Assembly (NCBI RefSeq): GCF_001695575.1
Contig: NZ_LUAX01000003.1
Span: 62,001-126,000 of the forward strand
Source: Vibrio europaeus
GTDB lineage: Bacteria; Pseudomonadota; Gammaproteobacteria; Enterobacterales; Vibrionaceae
Direction: 5' to 3'
DNA length: 64,000 nt
Positions 45,671 to 55,044 of this stretch are shown piece by piece. The notes under the pieces are model-generated. The model was not told the origin of the DNA. It did no database searches and worked only from the letters and a program-made list of their open reading frames with translations. How positions within the stretch are numbered: the stretch's first letter is position 1; every line of letters starts with the position of its first letter. A program made the translations under genes and the position numbers.

Positions 45671-46702
45671 CTAGAAAGCGAGCACACCTTGGGTCTCAAC
45701 CTTGACCGATACTTGCTGGCCTATGGTCAAAGGCTCCGCTGAGCTTGCTAACAATCGACTGCCACTAGCATCAATCACGTAACGGCAGTGATCACCCATA
45801 AACTGTTGTTCTAGCACCGTCACCGTACTCTCTTCAGCCGCACTAATCTGTACATGCTGAGGTCGAAGTAGGAGTTCGCAACTCTCACCAATTTGAATAT
45901 GTTGCTGCGCAGTCGCTTCAACTAAGCCCAATTCAGTCTCAAACTCAGACTCAGAAGAACGCTTAGCCGTTAAGTAGCTACCGCCCCCCAAAAAGTCTGC
46001 CACAAATTTGCTTGATGGCTGATAGTAGAGCTCACTTGCGGTGCCATACTGCTCTATCACGCCATGATTCATGACTGCCATCTTGTCAGCAAAGGCAAAC
46101 GCTTCTTCACGGCTGTGAGTAACGAATATCGCCGTCACCCCTTGCTTCTTAAAGATCTTACGGATCTCAGCAATTAGCTCATGACGCACTTGAGTATCAA
46201 TGTTTGAGAACGGCTCATCGAGAAGTAAAAGGTCTGGCTTATACGCCAAAGAGCGTGCTATTGCGACGCGCTGTTGTTGACCACCAGAAAGTTGGTGAGG
46301 ATAGCGCTCCCCATAACCATCCAAGTGAACCAAGGCTAGCATCTCTTCAACTTTAGCTTTTTGCTCACTAAGCGATAGTTTGCGTAGTCCAAAAGCAACA
46401 TTCTCAGCCACCGTTAGGTGAGGGAACAGCGCGTAATCTTGAAAAATCATACCGATGTTACGCTGCTCTGGCGGGAGCCAATTCGCTCCATCATCGATAG
46501 TCATGCAGTTCAGGCTCATGGTGCCTGAGCTTAAAGGCAGCAGACCAGCAATCGCTTTGAGCAAAGTTGTTTTACCGCACCCACTCGCCCCTAGCAGACA
46601 AACAATTTCACCTTGCTCAACTTCTAGCGACAGCGATTCAAGCACTGTCGTTTGCTCATCGTATTTACACGTTAAGTCTTTAATTGATAATGCACAGCTC
46701 AT
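45671..46702 (-). CDS. fbpC: Ferric iron ABC transporter ATPase FbpC
   Basis: ATP-binding subunit of the periplasm-to-cytoplasm Fe3+ importer. 343 residues with Walker A GASGCGKT, signature LSGGQQQR, Walker B LLLLDEP, and a C-terminal TOBE-type regulatory domain (about 240-343). Its start overlaps the fbpB stop codon (TAATG), so translation is coupled. The family also includes PotA/CysA, but the FbpB/FbpA partners settle the metal role. Confidence 0.92.
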   Translation of the reverse strand: MSCALSIKDLTCKYDEQTTVLESLSLEVEQGEIVCLLGASGCGKTTLLKAIAGLLPLSSGTMSLNCMTIDDGANWLPPEQRNIGMIFQDYALFPHLTVAENVAFGLRKLSLSEQKAKVEEMLALVHLDGYGERYPHQLSGGQQQRVAIARSLAYKPDLLLLDEPFSNIDTQVRHELIAEIRKIFKKQGVTAIFVTHSREEAFAFADKMAVMNHGVIEQYGTASELYYQPSSKFVADFLGGGSYLTAKRSSESEFETELGLVEATAQQHIQIGESCELLLRPQHVQISAAEESTVTVLEQQFMGDHCRYVIDASGSRLLASSAEPLTIGQQVSVKVETQGVLAF

Positions 46703-48327
46703 TAGTGGGAATGCTCCAGTGAACGGTTAACAATAACTAAAGGTACTAGGCCAACCAAGACCAATAGAACGGCGGGCATTGCCGCAAGCTCTAGATGCTC
46801 GTCAGAGGCAAAGTTATAAACATAGGTGGCTAGGGTCTCAAAGTTGAAAGGGCGTAGCAGTAGCGCCGCATTAAGCTCTTTCATTGACTCGATAAACACT
46901 AGCAATCCCGCGATTAAAGCTCCTCTGCGCACCAGTGGTAAGTGAATTCGCCAAAGCATGATATTGGCGCTGCACCCCATGGTTCTAGATGCCATATCCA
47001 ATGAAGGAGACACTTTACTTAAACTGCTTTCAATACTGCCAATAGCAACTGCTGAGAAACGCACCACCATGGCAAAGATCAGAGCGAACATAGAGCCAGA
47101 GAAAATAAGTCCAGGTCGGCCCCAATCCATAAATTTGGCAATGTCATTAACCATGTGGTCCATGAATAGCACCGGAACCATCACGCCTATCGCAAGAACG
47201 GTTCCTGGCACTGCATATCCCATTGAGGATAAGCGCATAAATGCAAGGCTCTTACGCCCAAGGTTAACACGTTGGCAGAAGTTGACAATCAATGCGACCA
47301 CAACACCAATCACCGCAGCAGTAAGCGAAACATACAAGCTATTGAGCGCATACTCGCGAAATTCCGCCGTCCAGCTTTGAGCGAAGTATTTATACGCATA
47401 GATAATCAATTGGCCTAGAGGGAAGATAAAGGCAACGCAAACAAGCCCCCAACACCAAGATAAGGCTAGCCATTTTTTCCAGCCGACTAACTGGTAGCGG
47501 AAGTCTTCTCGGCTACTAAACTGATTTTGAAACAGTTTCTGCTTACGGCGGCTATAACGCTCTGAACTAAGTAGAAGAATGACTACAACCAACATTATCG
47601 CTGAGATTTTCGCTGCGGCAGTTAAGCTTGAATAACCAAGCCAAGTGTCATAAACCGCAGTAGTGAGGGTATTAACCGCGAAATAGCTAACTGTACCAAA
47701 ATCACCAATGGTTTCCATTGCCACCAGCGAAAGCCCGACGGCAATAGACGGTCTGACTAAAGGTAAAGAAATACGGCGAAAGCTCTCCCACGGCGAGCAT
47801 TTTAGAAGTCGCGCCGATTGGAGCAGAGAAACATTTTGCTCCATAAATGCTGCGCGGCATAGCAGGTATACGTAAGGATAAAGCACTAAGGCGAGAACAA
47901 TAATCGCGCCAGTTAAAGTTCGAATGTCTGGAAACCAATAATCACCTGGTCCCCATCCGGTCAAATCACGCAGTAATATTTGCACAGGTCCTGCAAAGTC
48001 GAACCAATCAGTAAAAATGTAACCTACGATATAACCAGGCATCGCAAGAGGAAGCACCAGCGCCCATTGCAAAACGCGCTCACCAGGGATACGGCACATC
48101 GCCATTATCCATGCAGAAGGGATACCAAAAAGAAGAGACAGAACCATGGTACCAACAACTAATACCACGGTATTAAATGCGTAAGTCGGCATTACCGTTG
48201 ACATCAAATGAGTAAAGAGCTCATTGGTTTCACCAACAGCGGTCATGAATATCGCTAAGATCGGCAAAACCAGTAGCAAAGCAAGTGCTCCACTACTGGT
48301 TTTCCATAAATAATTTTTTTCTTTCAT
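46702..48327 (-). CDS. fbpB: Ferric iron ABC transporter permease FbpB
   Basis: Double-length permease of 541 residues with about 12 helices, made of two fused BPD_transp_1 domains. Each has an EAA-type loop (LLKCSPWESFRRISLPLVRPSI and RTMGCSANIMLWRIHLPLVRRG) for docking FbpC. It follows fbpA after 174 bp that hold an attenuator-like hairpin. The ribosome site is poor (AGTAGG very close to the ATG), which suggests lower translation than fbpA. Confidence 0.93.
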   Translation of the reverse strand: MKEKNYLWKTSSGALALLLVLPILAIFMTAVGETNELFTHLMSTVMPTYAFNTVVLVVGTMVLSLLFGIPSAWIMAMCRIPGERVLQWALVLPLAMPGYIVGYIFTDWFDFAGPVQILLRDLTGWGPGDYWFPDIRTLTGAIIVLALVLYPYVYLLCRAAFMEQNVSLLQSARLLKCSPWESFRRISLPLVRPSIAVGLSLVAMETIGDFGTVSYFAVNTLTTAVYDTWLGYSSLTAAAKISAIMLVVVILLLSSERYSRRKQKLFQNQFSSREDFRYQLVGWKKWLALSWCWGLVCVAFIFPLGQLIIYAYKYFAQSWTAEFREYALNSLYVSLTAAVIGVVVALIVNFCQRVNLGRKSLAFMRLSSMGYAVPGTVLAIGVMVPVLFMDHMVNDIAKFMDWGRPGLIFSGSMFALIFAMVVRFSAVAIGSIESSLSKVSPSLDMASRTMGCSANIMLWRIHLPLVRRGALIAGLLVFIESMKELNAALLLRPFNFETLATYVYNFASDEHLELAAMPAVLLVLVGLVPLVIVNRSLEHSH

Positions 48328-48400
48328 CGCCTACTTACAACCAGGGTTTATGACATACAAATGCGTTTGCAAATACATCTCATATCCCTTTAATAGTTTA

Positions 48401-48462
48401 GGGTATTTATACCCTTATAAACAAACAACCTCAAGTAACCCTACAAAAAGAGCGACTTGAGG
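48401..48462 (-). terminator. Attenuator-like hairpins between fbpA and fbpB
   Basis: On the minus strand CCTCAAGT and ACTTGAGG (48462-48455 with 48436-48429) form an eight-pair stem followed by the U-rich TTGTTTGTTTA. A second small hairpin, GGGTA-TAAA-TACCC, follows (48414-48401). It probably lets part of the transcripts end after fbpA, the usual way to make more binding protein than permease. Confidence 0.6.
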
Positions 48463-48501
48463 CTGTGCTTATTTAATGAGTCTATGACTCACCAAAAACT
48501 A

Positions 48502-49518
48502 TTATAGGTCGAATTTAACTTCGTCTAGTAGTTTGATCGCATCTTCATGGTGGCTTGCGATATCATCTAGAGAAATTGTATCTGGCTTGAAATCACCCCA
48601 AGACGCAACCAGTTCAGAACGCTTAACGCCATCTTTTACTGGGTATTCGTAGTTCACTTCTGCGTACATGCTTTGCGCTTTATCGCCTGCTAGGAACTCC
48701 ATAAGCTTCACTGCATTCTCTTTGTTTGGAGAGTGCTTAGCCATCGCCATACCAGAAATGTTTACGTGAGTACCTGTTGACTTCTGGTTAGGGAAGTTGA
48801 TGTAAACGGCATCAGCCCAAGCTTTTTGCTCTGCATCGTTAACCATCTTGCCTAGGTAGTAGCTGTTGCCAAGAGAAACGTCACATAGACCTTCTTTGAT
48901 TGCTTTAACTTGAGCACGGTCGTTACCTTGTGGCTTACGTGCTAGGTTAGCTTTAACGCCCTCTAACCACTCTTTCGTTGCTGCTTCGCCTTCGTGAGCA
49001 ATCATTGCAGATACTAGAGATACGTTGTATGGGTGCTTACCGCTACGTGTACAGATTTTGCCTTTGAACTCAGGCTTAGCTAGATCAGCGTATGTGAAGT
49101 CTTCACCTAGACGACCAACACGGTCACGTGAAGAGTAAACGCTACGAGTACGAGTTGTTAGGGCAAACCACTCGTTGTCAGTATCTTGGTACTGAGCTGG
49201 AATGTTTTTCTCTAGAACTTCGCTTTCAACAGCTTGAACAAGGTTTTTCTTAGTCAGTTCAGATAGACGGCTGATATCTACAGTTAGAATCACGTCTGCT
49301 GGGCTGTATTCGCCTTCCTGAGCTAGCTTCTCTGCTAGACCTTTCTTAGCAAACTTAACGTTTACTTTAATACCTGTCTCTTTAGTGAACTCGTTGAACA
49401 TTGGCTCAACTAGGAAAGGTTGACGGTAAGAGTATACGTTCACTTCTTCTGCAGCGATTGCCGCTGTAGGTGCGATTGTCGCGCAAGCTAATGCAGAAAG
49501 AGTCAGCAGTTTTTTCAT
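48502..49518 (-). CDS. fbpA: Periplasmic ferric-iron-binding protein FbpA
   Basis: Captures Fe3+ in the periplasm and hands it to FbpBC. A signal peptide ends at AIAAEE (about residue 23). The mature part starts VNVYSYRQ and has the family segments GNSYYLGKMVND and the tandem tyrosines (EVNYEYPV near the C-terminus; SYY) expected to bind iron. 338 residues. A Fur box and a near-consensus promoter lie directly upstream, so it is iron-repressed. Confidence 0.94.
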   Translation of the reverse strand: MKKLLTLSALACATIAPTAAIAAEEVNVYSYRQPFLVEPMFNEFTKETGIKVNVKFAKKGLAEKLAQEGEYSPADVILTVDISRLSELTKKNLVQAVESEVLEKNIPAQYQDTDNEWFALTTRTRSVYSSRDRVGRLGEDFTYADLAKPEFKGKICTRSGKHPYNVSLVSAMIAHEGEAATKEWLEGVKANLARKPQGNDRAQVKAIKEGLCDVSLGNSYYLGKMVNDAEQKAWADAVYINFPNQKSTGTHVNISGMAMAKHSPNKENAVKLMEFLAGDKAQSMYAEVNYEYPVKDGVKRSELVASWGDFKPDTISLDDIASHHEDAIKLLDEVKFDL

Positions 49519-49542
49519 TGGTTCAGTCCTTTAACTTCGTAA

Positions 49543-49557
49543 TGATAACGTTTATCA
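49543..49557 (-). promoter_or_regulatory. Fur box of fbpABC
   Basis: TGATAAC-G-TTTATCA is a 7-1-7 inverted repeat differing from TGATAAT-N-ATTATCA at two positions. It covers about +1 to +16 of the predicted transcript and would block RNA polymerase when Fur-Fe2+ is bound. Confidence 0.82.
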
Positions 49558-49565
49558 GTTGCGTT

Positions 49566-49593
49566 ATTATATTCATCATAGTTTAGAAAACAA
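49566..49593 (-). promoter_or_regulatory. Sigma-70 promoter of fbpA
   Basis: Minus-strand -10 TATAAT (49571-49566) is a perfect match, with -35 TTGTTT (49593-49588) 16 bp upstream. The predicted start at about 49559 is immediately before the Fur box. Confidence 0.72.
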
Positions 49594-49603
49594 TGACAGG
49601 AAA

Positions 49604-49630
49604 CAAAAAAACCTGCTCTAGAGAGCAGGT
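49604..49630 (-). terminator. Intrinsic terminator of glnK-amtB
   Basis: ACCTGCTCT (49611-49619) and AGAGCAGGT (49622-49630) form a nine-pair stem. On the minus strand it ends in seven T. It lies 48 bp beyond the amtB stop codon and just upstream of the fbpA promoter. Confidence 0.9.
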
Positions 49631-49678
49631 TTTTGATACTTTTATTTGTAACTATATGTAACGTCACATCTAGTGTTA

Positions 49679-50908
49679 TTACTTCACTGTTACGAATTCA
49701 GGATACGCGCCGACACCACAGTCATGCATGTCCATGCCTTCCATCTCTTCGTCTTCAGAAACTCGGATACCAACTGTCGCTTTAAGCACAGCCCATACCA
49801 CTAGACTTGCACCAAATACCCAAGCAAAGATTACTGCGGCACCGAGTAGCTGTGCACCAAATGTTGCATCACCATTGCTTAGCGGCACGACCATCAGACC
49901 GAAGAAACCACATACACCGTGTACTGAGATAGCACCGACTGGGTCGTCAATCTTAAGCTTATCAAGGCCGATGATGCTAAATACCACTAGTGCGCCAGAT
50001 ACTGCACCAATTGCTACTGCGTATAGTGGTGAAGGCGATAGAGGGTCGGCTGTGATAGCAACAAGACCTGCCAATGCGCCGTTAAGAATCATAGTAAGGT
50101 CAGCCTTACCCCAAGTTGTTTTACAGACAAGAAGCGCTGCAATGGCACCCGCTGCGGCTGCTGCGTTGGTGTTAAGGAAGATTTGACCCACTGCAGTTGC
50201 ATTCTCAAAATCAGAAACCATTAGCTGAGAACCACCGTTGAAGCCGAACCAACCGAACCATAAGATAAAAGTACCAAGCGTCGCTAGAGGCATGTTTGAA
50301 CCTGGAATTGGGTAGATTTCACCGTTTTTACCGTATTTACCTTTACGTGCACCTAGAAGTAGAACACCTGCTAGAGCGGCGGCTGCACCTGCCATGTGCA
50401 CAATGCCTGAACCTGCAAAATCACTAAAGCCTGCTTCTGATAGGAAACCACCGCCCCAAGTCCAGTAACCTTCCATTGGGTAGATAAACGCTGTTAGTAC
50501 CGCTGAGAAGATAAGGAAAGACCACAACTTCATTCGTTCAGCAACGGCACCTGACACTACTGACATAGCTGTTGCGACAAACACGACCTGGAAGAAGAAG
50601 TCTGACTCTAGCGAGTGGTCAGCACCCTCGCCTTGTGTACCAATCAGTGCACCAAATGATGGTAACCAACCGCCTTCACCATTATCAACATACATAATGT
50701 TGTAACCAACGATCAGATACATAGTACAAGCGATAGCGTATAAACAGATGTTTTTAGTTAGAATTTCAGTCGTGTTTTTTGAGCGAACCAGGCCCGCTTC
50801 TAACATGGCAAAACCTGCTGCCATCCACATTACCAACGCACCCGAAATGAGGAAGAAAAAGGTGTCTAGTGCGTAACGTAACTCTGTTACTGTAGTTGTT
50901 AATTCCAT
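49679..50908 (-). CDS. amtB: Ammonium transporter AmtB
   Basis: Trimeric inner-membrane ammonium channel of 409 residues with 11 predicted helices. The twin pore histidines are in SGIVHMAGAAAA and ISVHGVCGFFG. Unlike E. coli AmtB there is no clear cleavable signal peptide: the protein begins METTT-like polar residues and then helix 1. It follows glnK by 26 bp, the standard pairing in which GlnK plugs the pore when nitrogen is plentiful. Confidence 0.95.
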   Translation of the reverse strand: MELTTTVTELRYALDTFFFLISGALVMWMAAGFAMLEAGLVRSKNTTEILTKNICLYAIACTMYLIVGYNIMYVDNGEGGWLPSFGALIGTQGEGADHSLESDFFFQVVFVATAMSVVSGAVAERMKLWSFLIFSAVLTAFIYPMEGYWTWGGGFLSEAGFSDFAGSGIVHMAGAAAALAGVLLLGARKGKYGKNGEIYPIPGSNMPLATLGTFILWFGWFGFNGGSQLMVSDFENATAVGQIFLNTNAAAAAGAIAALLVCKTTWGKADLTMILNGALAGLVAITADPLSPSPLYAVAIGAVSGALVVFSIIGLDKLKIDDPVGAISVHGVCGFFGLMVVPLSNGDATFGAQLLGAAVIFAWVFGASLVVWAVLKATVGIRVSEDEEMEGMDMHDCGVGAYPEFVTVK

Positions 50909-50934
50909 TTTATTGTCTCCAGTCCTTTGAATTC

Positions 50935-51348
<414 letters not shown>

Positions 51349-51385
51349 TTAAATAAAAACAAGCCTTAGACATAGCTCCACAAAC

Positions 51386-51413
51386 AAAAAGGGCGCACCA
51401 ATTTGGTGCGCCC
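51386..51413 (-). terminator. yacL terminator whose stem contains an NtrC box
   Basis: GGGCGCACCA (51391-51400) and TGGTGCGCCC (51404-51413) form a perfect ten-pair stem. On the minus strand it is followed by TTTTTGTTTG, a terminator for yacL. The inner 15 bases (51395-51409, GCACCA-ATT-TGGTGC) match the NtrC consensus GCAC(C/T)A-N3-TGGTGC exactly and lie about 65-95 bp upstream of the -24 element of the sigma-54 promoter, an enhancer position. Confidence 0.75.
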
Positions 51414-51461
51414 TATTCACAAAATTAAAGCAAGCCTAAGATGACTCACCACAAAAGTGCA

Positions 51462-51833
51462 TTACTTGGTCGCAAGGAAAGTTTTCCATTGCTCAATAAG
51501 ATCTTCAAAGTCTTCTAATCCGCAGTTAGCGGTACTTTCGCTGTCATAAAAATCAAACTCACTCTCTGCGTCCATCTCTTGACCATGAGCAAGCACATTC
51601 TCTTGAACCGTGACTTCATCACCCTGAATAGTCAGGGAAATTTCAGTGCCTTCTAAGCCATGCTCTTGTTGAGGATTAGATCGCGCTTCACAAATTAAAT
51701 GATCAACGCGGTCAATTTTCTGCCAATCTTTACCAATTTCTTCCTGCAGCCAGCGTGCAACAATTTCGTGCCCCATACTGGACTTCACATAGTATTCGCC
51801 CATTAAAGTATTTCTAATAAACTCGAATTCCAT
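51462..51833 (-). CDS. yacL: UPF0231 family protein YacL
   Basis: Acidic cytosolic protein of 123 residues with no known biochemical role. It matches E. coli YacL across its length: EFEFIRN N-terminus, SMGHEIVARW block, FYDSESTANCGLEDFEDLIEQW near the C-terminus. In E. coli yacL also sits next to acnB, as here, so the linkage is conserved. It ends in the terminator that also carries the NtrC box. Confidence 0.88.
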   Translation of the reverse strand: MEFEFIRNTLMGEYYVKSSMGHEIVARWLQEEIGKDWQKIDRVDHLICEARSNPQQEHGLEGTEISLTIQGDEVTVQENVLAHGQEMDAESEFDFYDSESTANCGLEDFEDLIEQWKTFLATK

Positions 51834-51920
51834 AGGGCGCCTCTTGTGGTTCTGCCTAACTTAATGGGCGGGAGTATACAGGGTCGGGAATCGAGGGTCG
51901 AGAATTGGGATGCGGGATGC

Positions 51921-51984
51921 TGGAGAGCGGGAGAGCGGGAGAGCTGGAGAGCTGGAGAGCTGGAGAGCTGGAGAGCTGGAGAGC
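51921..51984. repeat. 8-bp tandem repeat TGGAGAGC, eight copies
   Basis: Eight head-to-tail 8-mers: TGGAGAGC in copies 1 and 4-8, and GGGAGAGC in copies 2 and 3. The preceding 40 bp (GGGTCGGGAATCGAGGGTCG...) are also low-complexity and G-rich. It lies in the 325-bp gap between yacL and acnB, next to mini-hairpins related to those at 63-145. An open frame through it encodes only a repetitive peptide and is not regarded as a gene. Confidence 0.95.
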
Positions 51985-52003
51985 TGATTTATTATCTCTC
52001 TTT

Positions 52004-52087
52004 AGGAGCAACTCCTGTCTACACCTACCGCTAGTAGGACGAAGTCCGTTCTAGTTTTCCAGCAGCGAAACGCTCTAGATATTCTAG
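52004..52087. repeat. Mini-hairpin cluster (dispersed element copy 2)
   Basis: Five small perfect inverted repeats follow each other: AGGAG-CAA-CTCCT (52004-52016), CCTAC-CGCTA-GTAGG (52024-52038), GGAC-GAA-GTCC (52037-52047), AGCG-AAA-CGCT (52064-52074), CTAGA-TAT-TCTAG (52075-52087). The segment TAGGACGAAGTCCGTTCTA is identical to 133-151 of copy 1. It sits between an 8-bp array and a terminator, as copy 1 does. Confidence 0.75.
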
Positions 52088-52100
52088 GGGCGCTCCTACC

Positions 52101-52127
52101 AAAAAAACGCCCACTGTAAGGTGGGCG
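52101..52127 (-). terminator. Intrinsic terminator of acnB
   Basis: CGCCCAC (52108-52114) and GTGGGCG (52121-52127) form a seven-pair stem, followed on the minus strand by seven T. It lies 32 bp past the acnB stop codon. Confidence 0.9.
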
Positions 52128-52158
52128 CTTAATCAGCTATTCAGTGTTCCAGAGCTAA

Positions 52159-54747
52159 TTATACAGGCTCTTGAAAAATAACCTCATCCGCCTTCTTGGT
52201 GTAATCTTCCATCTTATGGAAGTTCAAGTAACGGTAGGTATCTGCTGCTGTCGCATCGATCTGCTTGGCGTACTCTAAGTACTCTTCCTTAGTTGGAATC
52301 TTACCTAGAATTGCACCTACAGCCGCTAATTCAGCAGAAGCTAAGTATACATTCGCTCCCGTACCTAAACGGTTAGGGAAGTTGCGTGTCGATGTAGACA
52401 TTACTGTCGCTTTATCTGCCACACGTGCTTGGTTACCCATACATAGCGAACAGCCCGGAGTTTCGATACGAACACCCGCACGGCCGTAAATGCCGTAGTA
52501 GCCTTCTTCGGTTAGCTGATCACGGTCCATCTTAGTTGGTGGCGCAACCCATAGTCGAGTATCTAACTGACCACCAAATTGCTCTAGCAGTTTACCTGCT
52601 GCGCGGAAGTGACCAATGTTGGTCATACATGAACCAATGAACACTTCGTCAATGTTAGTCCCGTGAACTTCAGATAGAAGGCGAGCATCATCTGGGTCAT
52701 TTGGTGCACATAGAATCGGTTGATCGATGTCAGCCAAGTCGATTTCAATTACGTGAGCGTACTCTGCGTCCGCATCCGCTTCCATCAACTCAGGGTTCGC
52801 TAGCCACTCTTCCATCGCTGTGATACGACGCTCGATTGTACGGCGGTCACCGTAACCTTCCGAGATCATCCACTTAAGCATAGTGATGTTCGAGTTTAGA
52901 TACTCGTCGATAGACTCTTGAGACAGTTTCACTGTACAGCCAGCCGCTGAACGCTCCGCTGATGCATCTGAAAGCTCAAATGCTTGTTCAACAGACAGAT
53001 GCTCCACACCTTCGATTTCTAATACGCGACCAGAGAATTCATTGATCTTACCGGCTTTCTCTACCGTTAATAGACCTTGCTGAATAGCGTAGTAAGGAAT
53101 GGCATGGACTAAGTCACGTAGCGTGATACCTGGCTGCATTTCACCTTTAAAGCGAACCAAGATTGATTCCGGCATATCGAGCGGCATAACACCTGTCGCT
53201 GCTGCAAACGCAACGAGACCCGAACCTGCTGGGAACGAAATACCTAGCGGGAAACGAGTATGCGAGTCACCACCTGTACCCACAGTATCAGGAAGAAGCA
53301 TACGGTTTAGCCATGAGTGGATAACACCATCCCCCGGACGAAGAGAGACACCACCACGGTTCATGATGAAATCTGGTAGCGTATGGTGGGTGTTTACATC
53401 TACTGGTTTTGGATACGCAGAAGTGTGACAGAAAGATTGCATCACTAGATCAGCAGAGAAGCCAAGACACGCTAGGTCTTTTAGCTCATCACGCGTCATA
53501 GGGCCCGTTGTATCTTGAGAACCTACTGTTGTCATCTTAGGTTCGCAGTATTGACCAGCGCGAACACCTTCAACGCCACAAGCTTTACCGACCATCTTCT
53601 GAGCCAGTGTGTAGCCTTTATCTGATGCAGATGGATCAATAGGCTTAGCAAACAGTTCCGTTTCTTCTAAACCCAAAGAGGTGCGAGCGCGGCTTGTTAG
53701 GCCACGGCCGATGATCAATGGAATACGGCCACCAGCACGCACTTCATCAAGCAGTACTTTGCTCAGTTCGAAGTTAGAAATCTCAGCGCCGCCTTTATGT
53801 ACCACACCTTCATATGGGTAGATATCAATTACATCACCCATGTTCATGTCTTGAACGTTTAGCTCAATTGGTAGCGCTCCTGAGTCTTCCATCGTGTTGT
53901 AGAAGATTGGTGCAATCTTGCCACCTAAACAAATACCACCAGTACGTTTGTTTGGTACAAATGGGATATCTTCACCCATAAACCAAAGTACAGAGTTAGT
54001 TGCCGACTTACGTGAAGAACCCGTACCAACTACGTCACCCACATACGCGAGTGGAATGCCATCTTTTTGTAGTTCTTCGATTTGTTTAATAGGACCAATG
54101 CTTCCTGGCTCATCAGGGTTGATGCCATCGCGTTCCATTTTGAGCATCGCTTTGGCGTGAACTGGAATATCAGGACGAGACCAAGCATCTGGTGCTGGAG
54201 ATAAGTCATCGGTGTTTGTTTCACCAGTAACTTTAAATACTTTAACGGTGATTTTTTCAGCCACTTTTTCTTTCGAGGTAAACCACTCAGCATCAGCCCA
54301 TGACTGAAGAACTTGCTGTGCGTATGTGTTACCCGCTTTTGCTTTCTCTTCTACATCGTAGAAAGCATCAAACATCAGTAGAGTGTGTGAAAGTGCTTTA
54401 ACGGCAATTGACGCGAGTGCGTCATCATCTAGTAAATCAACCAGTGGAGCGATGTTGTAACCGCCTTGCATAGTACCAAGCAGTTCTGCTGCTTTTTCAC
54501 GACTGACAAGCGGCGAGTCCACTTCACCTTTAGTCACAGCCGTAAGGAAACCTGCTTTAACATACGCAGCTTCATCAACACCTGGTGGGATACGATTCTC
54601 TAGTAGGTCAAGAATAAATGCTTCTTCACCTTGAGGTGGGGTTTTAAGAAGTTCAACTAGGCCGGCAACTTGCTCAGCATCTAGTGGTTTAGGAACAACT
54701 CCTTCAGCAGCACGCTCTTCGACGTGTTTACGGTAGGCTTCAAGCAC
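52159..54747 (-). CDS. acnB: Aconitate hydratase B
   Basis: TCA-cycle aconitase that isomerises citrate and isocitrate by way of a [4Fe-4S] cluster. In enterobacteria the apo form also binds RNA. 862 residues in AcnB order: HEAT-like N-terminal domain, swivel domain ([18 protein letters not shown]), then the catalytic domains with the cluster cysteines, including the CSLCMGN pair. The start is GTG 54747 (MLEAYRKH), supported by AGAGG at 8 bp. A 7-codon ORF with an even better ribosome site overlaps this start. The 297-bp gap upstream to the patatin gene holds one hairpin (54993-55023). Confidence 0.95.
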   Translation of the reverse strand: MLEAYRKHVEERAAEGVVPKPLDAEQVAGLVELLKTPPQGEEAFILDLLENRIPPGVDEAAYVKAGFLTAVTKGEVDSPLVSREKAAELLGTMQGGYNIAPLVDLLDDDALASIAVKALSHTLLMFDAFYDVEEKAKAGNTYAQQVLQSWADAEWFTSKEKVAEKITVKVFKVTGETNTDDLSPAPDAWSRPDIPVHAKAMLKMERDGINPDEPGSIGPIKQIEELQKDGIPLAYVGDVVGTGSSRKSATNSVLWFMGEDIPFVPNKRTGGICLGGKIAPIFYNTMEDSGALPIELNVQDMNMGDVIDIYPYEGVVHKGGAEISNFELSKVLLDEVRAGGRIPLIIGRGLTSRARTSLGLEETELFAKPIDPSASDKGYTLAQKMVGKACGVEGVRAGQYCEPKMTTVGSQDTTGPMTRDELKDLACLGFSADLVMQSFCHTSAYPKPVDVNTHHTLPDFIMNRGGVSLRPGDGVIHSWLNRMLLPDTVGTGGDSHTRFPLGISFPAGSGLVAFAAATGVMPLDMPESILVRFKGEMQPGITLRDLVHAIPYYAIQQGLLTVEKAGKINEFSGRVLEIEGVEHLSVEQAFELSDASAERSAAGCTVKLSQESIDEYLNSNITMLKWMISEGYGDRRTIERRITAMEEWLANPELMEADADAEYAHVIEIDLADIDQPILCAPNDPDDARLLSEVHGTNIDEVFIGSCMTNIGHFRAAGKLLEQFGGQLDTRLWVAPPTKMDRDQLTEEGYYGIYGRAGVRIETPGCSLCMGNQARVADKATVMSTSTRNFPNRLGTGANVYLASAELAAVGAILGKIPTKEEYLEYAKQIDATAADTYRYLNFHKMEDYTKKADEVIFQEPV

Positions 54748-54763
54748 GACTTTTTCCTCTCAT
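54740..54763 (-). CDS. Seven-codon ORF overlapping the acnB start
   Basis: ATG 54763 opens a frame MRGKSRA that stops with TGA at 54740, two codons inside acnB and in a different frame. It has the strongest ribosome site in the region, GGGAGG (54776-54771), 7 bases before the ATG. Ribosomes ending here sit on the acnB GTG, so the pair could be coupled. The peptide itself is unlikely to matter. Expression is not shown. Confidence 0.45.
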   Translation of the reverse strand: MRGKSRA

Positions 54764-54992
54764 TGCGGTTCCTCCCTCTTATGCTATTTATTCAAAGAAT
54801 AAGGGAGTGAACATCCTTGGAAACTTGGCTCTCCTTGCCATATTTTTCATTCAATGCTGACTGAGAAACAGTGCCGAGAGGCCAAACTGTGGGCAGTAGA
54901 ATAGCAAATTTAACGTTAAATTAAAATCTCATCATTTTGACCAACATAGCAACTTAAGACTAAAGTTCTATGATTTTGCATGTCAATTCAGC

Positions 54993-55023
54993 CAATATCC
55001 CACTCTCTGAGAATGGGATATTG
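54993..55023 (-). terminator. Hairpin after the patatin gene
   Basis: CAATATCCCA (54993-55002) and TGGGATATTG (55014-55023) form a perfect ten-pair stem 21 bp past the stop codon. The minus-strand tail (GCTGAATTGACATG) lacks a U tract, so termination is doubtful. The rest of 54748-54992 shows only AT-rich sequence, presumably the acnB promoter. Confidence 0.5.
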
Positions 55024-55044
55024 TGATGTTGAAAGAGACTCTGG

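Noticed and set aside
51846..52034. 62-codon frame through the TGGAGAGC array
   Set aside because: The peptide is just the translated 8-bp repeat with no ribosome site; it is an artefact of the tandem repeat.
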